DNA of 64,000 nt from contig JAXLTC010000001.1 in assembly GCA_046330255.1 (NCBI GenBank), positions 1,426,001-1,490,000 of the forward strand. Reading direction: 5' to 3'. Positions 41,449 through 50,143 of this stretch are shown piece after piece (position 1 is the stretch's first letter; each line of letters starts with the position of its first letter). This DNA is from JBBSBL01 sp046330255. Its GTDB lineage: Bacteria; Actinomycetota; Thermoleophilia; Solirubrobacterales; Solirubrobacteraceae. The position numbers were made by a program, and so were the translations under genes. The notes beneath the pieces are model-generated. The model did no database searches and was not told the origin of the DNA. It saw only the letters and a program-made list of their open reading frames with translations.

Positions 41449-43500
41449 TCAGGCCGGCGCCACCTCGACGCGGTTGTCGTTGAACGTCGGGGCCCCGGCC
41501 GCCGCGGTCAGGAGCTGCGAGGTGGTCGCCTGGGCGTGCAGCCCGCCGCCGAGCGCGTCGCGCGCCCACCAGCCCATCGGCGCGACGATCACGCCCGGCC
41601 GGGTCTCGTCGCCGACCCGCGCGACCACCGCGAACTGGCCGCGGTCGTTCCAGACCCGCACCCGCTCGCCGTCGGCGATCCCGCGCGCGGAGGCGTCGTC
41701 CGGATGGATCGCCAGGAGCGGCTCGGGCTGCGCGCCGTGCTGGCGCTCCTGGTCGGCGAACGTGGAGTTCAGGAACAGGTGGGTCTTCGGCGTCAGGAGG
41801 CACAGCGGGAAGCGCCGCGCGAGGTCCGCGTCCGCGATCTCGGCCGGCGGCGCGTACCCCGGCAGCGGGCTCTCGCCCTTCTCCACGAGCCAGTCCGCGC
41901 GCACCTGGAAGCGGCCGTCGAGCGTGCCGAACGCGCCTTCCGCGTGCGGGGCCGGGCCCTGGCCGAGGTCGACCTTCTTCCAGCCGCGCTCGCGCAGCTC
42001 CGCGAGCGAGACGCCGCCCGGCTCACCCGCGAACAGGCGCTCGAGGATCGCCTCGTCGCTCTCGGCGAACGCGTCCGCGGGCTCGAGCCCCATCCGCGCG
42101 GCGAGGTCGCGGAAGACGTCCGCGGTCGGGCGCGCCTCCCCCAGCGGCGCGATCGCGGGCTCGTTGAAGGCCATGTACTGCTGGCCCCAGGAGAAGTGCG
42201 CGTCGAGGTGCTCGAGCTGCGTGGTGACCGGCAGGACGACGTCCGCGTGGCGCGCGGTGTCGGTCATCACCTGCTCGAGCACGACCGTGAACAGATCCTC
42301 CCGTCGCAGCCCCTCGAGGACGCGGCCCTGGTCGGGCGCCACCTGCGCCGGGTTGCCCGCCCAGACGACGAGCGCCGCCACGGGCGGGTCGAGCCCGGGG
42401 CCGAGTGCCTCGCCGAGGCGGCTCATGTTGATGCGGCGCACCGGCCCGGGCCGCAGCTCGGCGCCCTTCAGCGGCTCGGTGCTCAGCGCCGCGGCCGTGG
42501 CGGTGGGCACGTAGGAGCAGCCCCCGCCCTCGTGGCGCCAGGAGCCGGCCAGCGCCGGCAGGCAGGCGAGCGTGCGGTAGGCGACCTCGGCGCCCGCATG
42601 GCGCTGCGCCCCGACGCCTAGCCGCAGCAGCGACGGCTGGGCGGAGGCGAACTCGCGGCCGGCGCGCGCGACGTCCTGCGCCGGGACGCCGCACTCCCGC
42701 GCGGCGCGCTCGACCGGCCACTGCGCGAGCACCGCCAGCAGCTCCTCGTAGCCGGCGACGTGCTCGCGGCACCAGTCCTCGGCCTGCAGGCCGGCGTCGA
42801 CGATCGCGCGCATCATCCCCAGGCCGAGCGCGGCGTCGGCGCCGGGCAGCGGGCGCAGGTGCTCGTCGGCGACGCGCGCCGTGCGGCTGCGGTAGGGGTC
42901 CACGACCACCAGGCGGGCGCCGGCGCGCCGGGCCGCGAGGATCTTCTTCCACAGGTGCGGCGCGGTCGACATCGGGTTCCAGCCCCACACGAGCACGTGG
43001 CGCGCCGCGGGCCAGCGCTCCGGATCGACCTCCGGCGAGACGCCGTGCGCGGAGACCACCCCGGCGATCCCCGCGTCCGCGCAGATCGTCCGCTCCAGCT
43101 CGCTGGCGCCGAGCGCGTTGAAGAAGCGGTGCGGGATGATTCCGCTCTGCAGCACGCCCATCGTGCCCATGTAGGACCAGGGGAGCACCGTCTCGGCGCC
43201 GTGGCGCTCGACCGCCGCCCGCAGGCCCTCGGCGCTGCGCTCCAGCGCCTCGTCCCAGCCGGCCTCGCGGAACTCGCCCGCGCCCTTCGGCCCGCTACGC
43301 ACCAGCGGCCGCAGGAGGCGCTCGGGCCCGTAGACGCGGTCGAGGTAGTTGGAGACCTTGCCGCACAGGAAGCCGTCGGTGATGGGGTGGTCCGGATCGC
43401 CCTCCACCTTCACCGCGCGCCCGTCGTCGTCGACGGTCACGAGCATCGCGCAGCCGTCCGGGCAGTCGTGCGGGCAGGCGGCGTGCACCACGCGCGGCAT
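41449..43500 (-). CDS. Molybdopterin oxidoreductase (DMSO-reductase superfamily) with [4Fe-4S] site
   Basis: 683 residues. The N-terminal iron-sulfur ligands C9, C13, C17 and C46 (CPHDCPDGC ... GFLCGK) are complete. Molybdopterin-binding segments follow: WGWNPMSTAPH, VVVDPYRSRTA, VWAGNPAQVAPD, and the C-terminal MopB domain (TPKTHLFLNSTFADQ, IHPDDASARGIADGERV). There is no Tat signal, so it is cytosolic. No electron-transfer subunits or dedicated chaperone are encoded beside it. The closest style is the 'assimilatory/thiosulfate-like, stand-alone' group; the substrate cannot be named. Confidence 0.88.
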   Translation of the reverse strand: MPRVVHAACPHDCPDGCAMLVTVDDDGRAVKVEGDPDHPITDGFLCGKVSNYLDRVYGPERLLRPLVRSGPKGAGEFREAGWDEALERSAEGLRAAVERHGAETVLPWSYMGTMGVLQSGIIPHRFFNALGASELERTICADAGIAGVVSAHGVSPEVDPERWPAARHVLVWGWNPMSTAPHLWKKILAARRAGARLVVVDPYRSRTARVADEHLRPLPGADAALGLGMMRAIVDAGLQAEDWCREHVAGYEELLAVLAQWPVERAARECGVPAQDVARAGREFASAQPSLLRLGVGAQRHAGAEVAYRTLACLPALAGSWRHEGGGCSYVPTATAAALSTEPLKGAELRPGPVRRINMSRLGEALGPGLDPPVAALVVWAGNPAQVAPDQGRVLEGLRREDLFTVVLEQVMTDTARHADVVLPVTTQLEHLDAHFSWGQQYMAFNEPAIAPLGEARPTADVFRDLAARMGLEPADAFAESDEAILERLFAGEPGGVSLAELRERGWKKVDLGQGPAPHAEGAFGTLDGRFQVRADWLVEKGESPLPGYAPPAEIADADLARRFPLCLLTPKTHLFLNSTFADQERQHGAQPEPLLAIHPDDASARGIADGERVRVWNDRGQFAVVARVGDETRPGVIVAPMGWWARDALGGGLHAQATTSQLLTAAAGAPTFNDNRVEVAPA

Positions 43501-43633
43501 CCCGCCACCTTACGCCGGGGCATGGGATCCCGCCACAGCGGACGGCGATGCCGCGCACCGCCCGGGCGATGGCCGCCGCGTAGGACGCCCGTATGGGTGG
43601 CGCGCGCGGCGTCGCTCACGCTGCCTCCGACCA

Positions 43634-43639
43634 TATGCT
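43634..43639 (+). promoter_or_regulatory. Candidate -10 element (TATGCT) of the hydrolase gene
   Basis: TATGCT matches TANNNT and lies six bases before the ATG at 43646, so the transcript would start at or almost at the start codon. It is the same hexamer as before the CoA-lyase gene. No Shine-Dalgarno sequence is present, consistent with a leaderless message. Confidence 0.45.
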
Positions 43640-43645
43640 GTGCCG

Positions 43646-44566
43646 ATGCCGTACTTCCGTCGCGACGGAAACCGGATCGCGTACACCGAGCACGGGCGCG
43701 GCTCGCGGGTCGTGGTGCTGGTGCCCGGGCTCCTGTTCTCCCAGCGCATGCAGGAGCCGCTCGCCCGGTCGCTGGCCGCGCGCGGCAACCGCGTGGTCAC
43801 GCTCGACCCGCTCGGCCACGGCGCCTCCGACCGGCCCGCCGAGACCTGGCGCTACTCGATGGCCGAGTACGGGCGGGAGGTCGTGGCGCTGCTCGACCAC
43901 CTCGACGTTCCGGAGGCGGTGATCGGCGGCGCGTCGCTCGGCGCCAACACCACGCTCGAGGTCGCATCGATCGCGCCCGAGCGCGTGCGCGGCATGGTCA
44001 TCGAGATGCCCGTCCTGGAAGCGGCCCTGCTCGGCTGCGCGATCGCCTTCACGCCGCTGATGTGCGCGCTCACGTTCGGCGCGCCGGCGATGCGCGGGCT
44101 CGCCGCGGTCGCGCGCCGGGCGCCGCGCTCCGGCGTCCCGTACCTCGGCGGGCTGCTGCTCGACTGGGTGTCGCAGGATCCCGCGCCGAGCGCGGCGGTG
44201 CTCAAGGGCCTGTTCTTCGGGCGCGTCGCCCCGCACCGCGACGAGCGCCGCGAGTTCCACGCGCCCGCGCTGATCATCGGGCACCGGCGCGACCCGGTGC
44301 ACCCCTTCTCCGACGCCGGGCTGCTCGCGGACGAGCTCCCGGACGCGCGCATGCTGGACGCGGACTCGATCCTCGAGCTGCGCACGCGTCCCGAGCGGCT
44401 GACGGGCGAGATCGCCGACTTCGTGGACCACTGCTGGCGCCCCAGGCAGCGCCGCCGCGCGGAGCGCCGGAGCGCGGATCGCCGCCAGGGCGCCTCGCGG
44501 CGGGGTGACGCCAAGCCTCGCGCCGCCAAGCCGCGCGCCGCGACCCGCCGCGCGGCCAGTGCGTAG
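43646..44566 (+). CDS. Alpha/beta-fold hydrolase with basic C-terminal tail
   Basis: 306 residues. VVLVPGLLFSQRM near the oxyanion region, LDPLGHGASDRP, and the elbow IGGASLGANT with Ser as nucleophile. The acid may be Asp in IIGHRRDPVHP. The usual C-terminal catalytic His is not obvious, which is odd and should be checked by alignment. The last ~45 residues are an Arg/Lys/Ala-rich repeat-like tail (RRAERRSADRRQ, AKPRAAKPRAA), perhaps nucleic-acid or membrane contacting. The ATG lacks a ribosome binding site but has a TATGCT box just upstream. Confidence 0.8.
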   Translation: MPYFRRDGNRIAYTEHGRGSRVVVLVPGLLFSQRMQEPLARSLAARGNRVVTLDPLGHGASDRPAETWRYSMAEYGREVVALLDHLDVPEAVIGGASLGANTTLEVASIAPERVRGMVIEMPVLEAALLGCAIAFTPLMCALTFGAPAMRGLAAVARRAPRSGVPYLGGLLLDWVSQDPAPSAAVLKGLFFGRVAPHRDERREFHAPALIIGHRRDPVHPFSDAGLLADELPDARMLDADSILELRTRPERLTGEIADFVDHCWRPRQRRRAERRSADRRQGASRRGDAKPRAAKPRAATRRAASA

Positions 44567-44581
44567 CCTTCGGCGCCACGC

Positions 44582-45298
44582 ATGGCATCTCGCGCCGAGG
44601 AGAAGGAGCGCCGCCGCCGCGAGCGCAAGGCCCGGGAGGCCGAGGAGACGCGCGCGACCGAGCGCTCCCGCCGGCTGCGCCTCGCCCTGATCGGCGCGGT
44701 GGTGGCGGCCGCGGGCGTCGCGCTCGTCGTCGCGCTGGTCGCGGGCGGGGGCGGGTCGCGGGGCTCCAAGAGCGCCTCGGGCGGCGGCGGAGCCGCGGTC
44801 CCGGCCCGGAAGGTGACCGATCTCGCGGCGGCGGCCCGGGCGGCCGGCTGCACGGTGCGCAGCTACCCGCAGGCGGACCGCTTCCGCGGGCACACCACCG
44901 CCAAGGTCCACTACAGGACCAACCCGCCGACGTTCGGCGCGCACAACCCGAACCCGGCCTCGGACGGCGACTACGCCGGTCAGGGCACGCCGCCGGTGGG
45001 GCAGCTCGTGCACTCGCTCGAGCACGGCCGCATCCAGATCCAGTACCGCCCGGGCGCCCCGCGGCGCGAGGTGGGCCAGCTCGAGACGCTGTTCAACGAG
45101 TCGGTGGGCGGTTACGGCGCCGGCGAGTACGAGCAGCTCTTCGAGAACACGACGAAGATGCCCTACGCGGTCGCGGCGACGGCCTGGGGCCACATGCTCG
45201 CCTGCCCGCGCTTCGACCCCGGCGTCTTCGACGCGATCCGCGCCTTCCGCGAGACCTACACGCTGAAGGGGCCCGAGTACATCCCGCAGCCCGAGTAG
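44582..45298 (+). CDS. DUF3105-family membrane-anchored protein
   Basis: 238 residues. A highly charged N-terminal coiled region (EEKERRRRERKAREAEE) precedes one membrane helix (LALIGAVVAAAGVALVVALVAG, about 34-55) and a Gly/Ser linker. The C-terminal DUF3105 domain shows HYRTNPPTFGAHNP, PVGQLVHSLEHGRIQIQY, and ATAWGHMLACPRFD. DUF3105 proteins are extracytoplasmic with conserved His/Cys residues; the function is not established. It starts 15 bases after the hydrolase stop and ends 12 bases from the convergent ATP-grasp gene. Confidence 0.88.
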   Translation: MASRAEEKERRRRERKAREAEETRATERSRRLRLALIGAVVAAAGVALVVALVAGGGGSRGSKSASGGGGAAVPARKVTDLAAAARAAGCTVRSYPQADRFRGHTTAKVHYRTNPPTFGAHNPNPASDGDYAGQGTPPVGQLVHSLEHGRIQIQYRPGAPRREVGQLETLFNESVGGYGAGEYEQLFENTTKMPYAVAATAWGHMLACPRFDPGVFDAIRAFRETYTLKGPEYIPQPE

Positions 45299-45310
45299 CG
45301 CAGACGCCGC

Positions 45311-46330
45311 TCAGCGCGGCGCCGGCGGCCCCGGCGGATCGACGATGTCGCGCCCGGTCGGGTCCATTCGCTCATCCAGCTCGAGCTGCCAGAAGTAGCG
45401 CGTGAACGTGAGGCCCGCACGGAAGGTCCCGACGTGCGGCTCCGGTCGCTCGCCGCGCGCCATCGCCACGATCAGCTCGGGGTAGGTGCGGCCCGGCGCC
45501 GCGGCGTAGACGGGGGCTGGAAAGGCCCCGCCGAAGCGGGTGTTGACATCGGTGATCCCGAGCCCGATCTCCCGGTCGCGGAAGACCTGGACCGTGCACG
45601 GCCCGCGCACGCCCAGCGCCTCCACCACGTCGCGTCCCAGCTCGACGAGCTCCGCGTCCGCGACCACCGTGCCCTTGATCGACTCGCCGCCCCGGGACTC
45701 GATCATCGTGCGCGGGATCGCGTTCAGGCAGCGGCCGTCGGGGTCGCTCAGCACGTCGATCGAGAGCTCCGGCCCGTCCATCAGCCGCTGAACCATCACC
45801 GGCTCCTCCACGTAGCGGCAGAAGAACTCGGCCTCCGCCGCGTCGCGCGCCGCGTGGATCGAGCGCGCGCCGGAGCCGCGCCGCGGCTTGACCATCACCG
45901 GGTAGGACTCGACCGGCTCCCCGGGCAGGACGGTCGGCGGCGAGGGCAGGCCGAGGCGGCGCAGCAGCAGGTGCGCCTCGTACTTGTCGTAGGTCGCCGC
46001 GGCGACCGCGGGATCGGGGACCAGCGCCGGCAGGGCGCCCTCGGCGCGCGCCACCGCCAGCACCTCGATGTCGAGGTCGGTGAGCGGGACGACCGCGCCG
46101 ACCTCGTGCTCGGCGCACAGCGCGGCCAGCGCCGGGACGTAGCCGGGCTCGTCGATCCGCGGTACGGCGGCGCGCACGTGCGCCGCGTACTGCGCGGGGG
46201 CGAGCGGGCTCGGGTCCGCCGCGATCACGCGCGCGCGCGCGGCGAAGGCGCTGACGATGTCGTAGCGCTTGCCGACTCCGGTCAGCAGGACCCCGGGCGG
46301 CCCGGGATCGGGGAACGGCTCCGGCCTCAC
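45311..46330 (-). CDS. ATP-grasp enzyme (carbamoyl-phosphate-synthase-like/PylC-type)
   Basis: 339 residues. N-terminal Rossmann-like part (VLLTGVGKRYDIVSAFAARA, VVPLTDLDIEVLA), then the ATP-grasp core: YDKYEAHLLLRRLG, VMVKPRRGSGARSI as the phosphate-binding loop, PELSIDVLSD, and the metal/ATP acids in ITDVNTRFGGAF. Such enzymes ligate a carboxylate to an amine via an acyl phosphate. The GTG overlaps the sugar-transferase stop (GTGA). Placed last in a glycan operon, it may attach an amino acid or other acid to an amino sugar; this is inference. Confidence 0.87.
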   Translation of the reverse strand: MRPEPFPDPGPPGVLLTGVGKRYDIVSAFAARARVIAADPSPLAPAQYAAHVRAAVPRIDEPGYVPALAALCAEHEVGAVVPLTDLDIEVLAVARAEGALPALVPDPAVAAATYDKYEAHLLLRRLGLPSPPTVLPGEPVESYPVMVKPRRGSGARSIHAARDAAEAEFFCRYVEEPVMVQRLMDGPELSIDVLSDPDGRCLNAIPRTMIESRGGESIKGTVVADAELVELGRDVVEALGVRGPCTVQVFRDREIGLGITDVNTRFGGAFPAPVYAAAPGRTYPELIVAMARGERPEPHVGTFRAGLTFTRYFWQLELDERMDPTGRDIVDPPGPPAPR

Positions 46331-46917
46331 CGCCAGCCGCCGCGCTCGCCGCGGTAGAGGCCCTGCCCGCTCAGCACCATCCGCGCGGTGCGCGCGAGGA
46401 TCCGCAGGTCCAGCGCGAGCGACGCGTGGTCCACGTAGTAGAGGTCCAGCTCGATGCGCTCGGGCCAGGGCAGCGACGCGCGTCCGTTGACCTGGGCCCA
46501 GCCGGTGATGCCCGGCTTCACCTCCAGGCGCCCGCGCTGGCGCTCGCTGTACCGCGCGACCTGCGCCGGCACGGTGGGGCGCGGCCCGACGATCGACATC
46601 TCGCCGCGCACCACGTTCCACAGGTTCGGCAGCTCGTCGAGCGAGGTCCGCCGCAGGAGCGCGCCCACGCGCGTTATCCGGGGGTCGTTCTCGTCGACCG
46701 CCAGGCCGGCCCCGCGTCGCTCGGCGTCCGGGACCATCGTGCGCAGCTTGAGGATCTCGAACTCCCGGCCGCGCAGGCCCACGCGCCGCTGGCGGTAGAG
46801 CGCGGGCGCACCCGGCGACTCGACGCGGATCGCCAGCGCGGCGAGCGCGACGAGCGGCGCGGTCAGCAGCGACCCCGCGGCGCCGATGAGCAGATCGAGC
46901 ATCCGGCGCGCCATCAT
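46327..46917 (-). CDS. Undecaprenyl-phosphate sugar-1-phosphate transferase (bacterial sugar transferase)
   Basis: 196 residues, the monotopic form. One re-entrant hydrophobic helix at about 7-28 (LDLLIGAAGSLLTAPLVALA), then the conserved core: RQRRVGLRGREFEILKLRTM, RVGALLRRTSLDELPNLWNVV, EMSIVGPRP, and KPGITGWAQVNGR. This is a PglC/WecP-like phosphoglycosyl transferase that loads the first sugar phosphate on the carrier lipid and so begins a repeat unit. The ATG overlaps the upstream glycosyltransferase stop (ATGATG), and the ATP-grasp gene overlaps its own stop. Confidence 0.93.
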   Translation of the reverse strand: MMARRMLDLLIGAAGSLLTAPLVALAALAIRVESPGAPALYRQRRVGLRGREFEILKLRTMVPDAERRGAGLAVDENDPRITRVGALLRRTSLDELPNLWNVVRGEMSIVGPRPTVPAQVARYSERQRGRLEVKPGITGWAQVNGRASLPWPERIELDLYYVDHASLALDLRILARTARMVLSGQGLYRGERGGWR

Positions 46918-48062
46918 CGTGTGCCGGGCGGCGGCTCCCAGCCGGCCGGCGTGCCGTGGCGCAGCCAGTCCCACAGGCCTGCGGCGAGCGAGGCCGTGGT
47001 CAGCACGTAGTAGCGCGCGACGAGCAGCGGGCGCAGGCGCAGGACGCCGCCGAGCGCGGCCGCCGCCAGGAGCGCCGCCTGGAGCGCGAGCGCCACCACG
47101 TAGAGCGCGCCCGCGCCGGTCGCCACCAGCGCGATGCTCGCCGCGAGCGCGACGAGATGCAGGAACGGGGTCGCGTAGCGCAGCAGGCGGTGGCTGGCGA
47201 TCATCAGCGCGTACAGCGGCGGATAGCCACGCGGCGAGAGCATGCCGCCGCGCAGCACGATCGGCCACGCGTGGCTCATCATCCGCCGCTTGCGCGCCAG
47301 TTCCCCCTCGACGGTCGGGACCATCCGCTCGCTCGCCCTGGCCGCGGGCGCGTAGACCGCGCGCAGGCCGCGCTTGACGATGTTGAAGGGGAAGCTCAGG
47401 TCGTGCCCCATCACCGGGTCCACGCGCACGTAGGCGTCGCGGCGCGTGGCGTAGATCGCGCCGTTGCCGGCCGTCACCGAGGCCAGTCGCGACTCGAGCG
47501 AGCGCAGCCACATCTCGTAGCGCCAGTAGAGCCCCTCCTGGTTGGTGCCGCCCTCCCCGGTGAAGCGCACCTGCCCGCAGACGTAGCCGACCCCGGGATC
47601 GGCGAACGGCGCCAGCAGCTCGCGCAGCGCGTCGCGCTCCCAGAGCGCGTTCGCGTCGGAGAACGCGAGGATCCCGTTCCGCGGTCGCGCGGCGTCGACG
47701 GCCGCGTCCTGCGCGCGCACCTTCCCCCCGCGCGGCAACTCGAGCACCACGTCGGCGCCGGCCTCGCGCGCGAGCCGCGGCGTCCCGTCGTCGGAGCCGT
47801 CGCAGGCGACCACGATCTCCAGCGCGCCGGCCGGGTGGTCGAGCGCGCGCAGGTTGGCGACCTTCGCCCCGATCACGTCCGCCTCGCGGTAGGCCGCGAC
47901 GATCACCGACACCTCGGGCGCGGGCGCGGCGTCCGTCGCCCCGGCGAGCGGCGCCGGCCGGCGCACTGCGGCGATCGCCGCCAGCAGAAGGCCGTAGCCG
48001 GCCTGGGCGTAGAGGAGCAGCCCGGCGGAGGCCCAGAACACGACCTCGAGCGCCGTCCTCAT
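46914..48062 (-). CDS. Membrane-bound glycosyltransferase family 2
   Basis: 382 residues. An N-terminal membrane helix (VFWASAGLLLYAQAGYGLLL) is followed by a GT-A domain: EVSVIVAAYREADVI, VVACDGSDDGT with the DxSDD-type site, FSDANALWERDAL and GHDLSFPFNIV. Three or so C-terminal helices (LVALAASIALVATGAGALY onwards) complete it. This is the hyaluronan/cellulose-synthase-like style, acting on nucleotide-sugar donors at the inner face. The gene overlaps both neighbours by four bases, so it is the second in a four-gene coupled operon. Confidence 0.9.
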   Translation of the reverse strand: MRTALEVVFWASAGLLLYAQAGYGLLLAAIAAVRRPAPLAGATDAAPAPEVSVIVAAYREADVIGAKVANLRALDHPAGALEIVVACDGSDDGTPRLAREAGADVVLELPRGGKVRAQDAAVDAARPRNGILAFSDANALWERDALRELLAPFADPGVGYVCGQVRFTGEGGTNQEGLYWRYEMWLRSLESRLASVTAGNGAIYATRRDAYVRVDPVMGHDLSFPFNIVKRGLRAVYAPAARASERMVPTVEGELARKRRMMSHAWPIVLRGGMLSPRGYPPLYALMIASHRLLRYATPFLHLVALAASIALVATGAGALYVVALALQAALLAAAALGGVLRLRPLLVARYYVLTTASLAAGLWDWLRHGTPAGWEPPPGTR

Positions 48063-49171
48063 GGCAGCAGGCTCGCGTAGAGGTCCAGGTGCGCGCGTGC
48101 GGAGGTCTCCCAGGAGAGCGGCCCCTGCGCCGCGGCGAGCGCGGCGGCGCGCAGGCGTTCACGCGCGGCCGGATCGCCGAGCAGCCGCGCGATCCCCTCG
48201 CGCAGCGCGCCGGGATCGCCGGGCGGCACCAACTCCGCCGCGCCGCGCGCCGCGATCTCCCCGAACCCGCCCACGTCGGTCGCTAGGAGCGGGGTGCCGG
48301 CGCCGAGCGCGGTCGCCAGCACCCCGGACTGCTCGCTCTCGCGGTAGGGCAGCACCGCGAGGGTCGCGCGGCGGAAGAGCGCGGAGACCTCCCCCTCGGC
48401 GACGAAGCGCGGCACCCAGCGCACGCCCTCCGGCGCCGAGGCGCGAAGCGCCGCGATGTCCATCCGCGGTCGCCCCACGATCCAGAGCTCGGCCCCGGCG
48501 CCCAGCCCGCGCCAGGCCTCGAGCAGCACGTCGATCCCCTTGTAGGGCCGCAGCAGGCCGAAGCACAGCACCACCGGCCCCTCGGCGCCGGCCAGCTCCG
48601 CCGGCAGGCGATCCGGACCCGGCGGCGGCGCCGGGACGGTGAACGCCGCGTGGGGGATCACGGACACCTTGCCGCCGTCCACGCCCAGCTCCCCGACCAG
48701 CCGGGCGCGGCCGTGCTCGCTGTGCGCGACGACCGCGTCGACGCGCTCGTAGAGACGCAGCTGGCCGCGCAGCTGGCCCGGTCGCGGCTCGCGCGGGAGC
48801 ACGTCGTGCGCGGTCAGCACGACGGGGCGCCCGCGGGGCAGCAGGAACGGGTCGAGCGACTGGACCGGGAGCCACTGGAAATGCACCACGTCGGCGCGTC
48901 GCGCCGCATGGCGCTCGCGCAGCATGTCCGGGACGTGCTGGGCCAGTCGCGCGGCGCGCCGCGCGCGCGATCCGGGCGCTCCGGGCGCCAGGCGGTAGAA
49001 GGACTCGCGCACGGCGTAGCCGTCCGCCGCCGCGACGTCGCCGTAGCCGAAGCGCGAGGTCACGAGCTCGACCTCCGCGCCCGCGCGGGCGAGCGCCGCG
49101 CACAGCGCGCGGTCGTACGGCGGCGTGTAGGCCGGTGGATCGACGACGTGGACGCGCACCCGGCCCGGCAT
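48059..49171 (-). CDS. Glycosyltransferase family 4
   Basis: 370 residues with the GT-B two-lobe fold. N-lobe: VHVVDPPAYTPPYDRALC and DVVHFQWLPVQ. C-lobe: CFGLLRPYKGIDVLLEAW, WVPRFVAEGEVSALF, then the EX7E-type site VLPYRESEQSGVLATALGAG. Donor and acceptor are unknown. It begins the minus-strand operon and its stop overlaps the GT2 start (ATGA). Its start lies only 12 bases from that of the divergent GT2 at 49184, so the two promoters must overlap the coding starts. Confidence 0.9.
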   Translation of the reverse strand: MPGRVRVHVVDPPAYTPPYDRALCAALARAGAEVELVTSRFGYGDVAAADGYAVRESFYRLAPGAPGSRARRAARLAQHVPDMLRERHAARRADVVHFQWLPVQSLDPFLLPRGRPVVLTAHDVLPREPRPGQLRGQLRLYERVDAVVAHSEHGRARLVGELGVDGGKVSVIPHAAFTVPAPPPGPDRLPAELAGAEGPVVLCFGLLRPYKGIDVLLEAWRGLGAGAELWIVGRPRMDIAALRASAPEGVRWVPRFVAEGEVSALFRRATLAVLPYRESEQSGVLATALGAGTPLLATDVGGFGEIAARGAAELVPPGDPGALREGIARLLGDPAARERLRAAALAAAQGPLSWETSARAHLDLYASLLP

Positions 49172-49183
49172 GATGGCGGTCCG

Positions 49184-50143
49184 GTGGGCGTCGAGGTCAG
49201 CTACTGCATCGTCTGCACCGAGCAGCGGGAGCGCCTGCTCGCGTGTCTGGACGCCGTCGCGGTGGAGCGCGCGGCGGTCGCCTTCCCCACGGAGACGCTC
49301 GTGCTGGACAACGCATCGACCGACGGGTCGGCGGAGGCTGCGCGTTCCCACCCCGCCGCCGACGAGGTGGTCGCGCTCGCGCGGCGCACGGGCAAGGCCG
49401 CCAACGACACCGCCCTGCTGCGACGGGCCCGCGGCCGGCTCTGCCTGCTCCTCAACGAGGACTCCGAGCTGCGCCCGGGCGCGACCGCCGCGCTGCGCGA
49501 CGCGCTCGAGGGCCGGCCGGACGCCGGCGCCGCGGGGGCCCGCCTGCTGCGCCCCGACGGGGTCCCCTACCCGTCGGCCTGGCGCTTCCCGGGGATCCGC
49601 ACCGCGCTGGCCGGCGCGCTCTTCCTGCACCGTCGCCTGACCGTGCAGAGCACCGGCGAGCGGGTGCGTGAGGTGGACTGGGCGCAGTCCGCCGCGCTGA
49701 TGGTCCGGCGCGCGGCGGCGGAGCAGGTCGGCTGGCTGGACCCCGCCTACTTCGTCTACTCCGACGAGGTCGACCTCTGCCGGCGGCTGCGCGACGCCGG
49801 CTGGCGCACGCTGTACGTCCCAGCCGCCGAGTGCGTCCACCACGAGCAACTCTCGACCGGAGCCGTGCCCGAGCGGCGGATCGTCGAACTGGCGCGCGGC
49901 CGCGAGCGCTACATGCGCACCCACCACGGGCGCGCGGCGGCGCTGGCGGTCCGGCTGCTCACGGCCTGGACCTACGCGGCGCGCGCGCTGGCCGCGCACG
50001 TGCTTGCCGGGCACGACCCGGCGCGCTACCGGGCCCATGCGGCCGCCGCCCTGCGACCGGGCCGCGGCGAGGGGCTCCGCGAGGCGGCCGAGCGCTTCAA
50101 CCGCGAGCGGGCGCGGGCCGAAGCCGGCGCGCCAGGACCCTGA
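49184..50143 (+). CDS. Glycosyltransferase family 2, rhamnosyltransferase-like
   Basis: 319 residues. VSYCIVCTEQRERLLACLDA opens the GT-A fold; LVLDNASTDGS and LCLLLNEDSELRPG give the DXD-type metal site, and DWAQSAALMVRR with FVYSDEVDLCRRLRDAGWRT is the characteristic acceptor/catalytic block of WbbL-like rhamnosyltransferases. A C-terminal amphipathic region could touch the membrane. The GTG start is adopted because the protein-like sequence begins there. The 3' end overlaps the convergent flippase gene by 47 bases. Confidence 0.87.
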   Translation: MGVEVSYCIVCTEQRERLLACLDAVAVERAAVAFPTETLVLDNASTDGSAEAARSHPAADEVVALARRTGKAANDTALLRRARGRLCLLLNEDSELRPGATAALRDALEGRPDAGAAGARLLRPDGVPYPSAWRFPGIRTALAGALFLHRRLTVQSTGERVREVDWAQSAALMVRRAAAEQVGWLDPAYFVYSDEVDLCRRLRDAGWRTLYVPAAECVHHEQLSTGAVPERRIVELARGRERYMRTHHGRAAALAVRLLTAWTYAARALAAHVLAGHDPARYRAHAAAALRPGRGEGLREAAERFNRERARAEAGAPGP

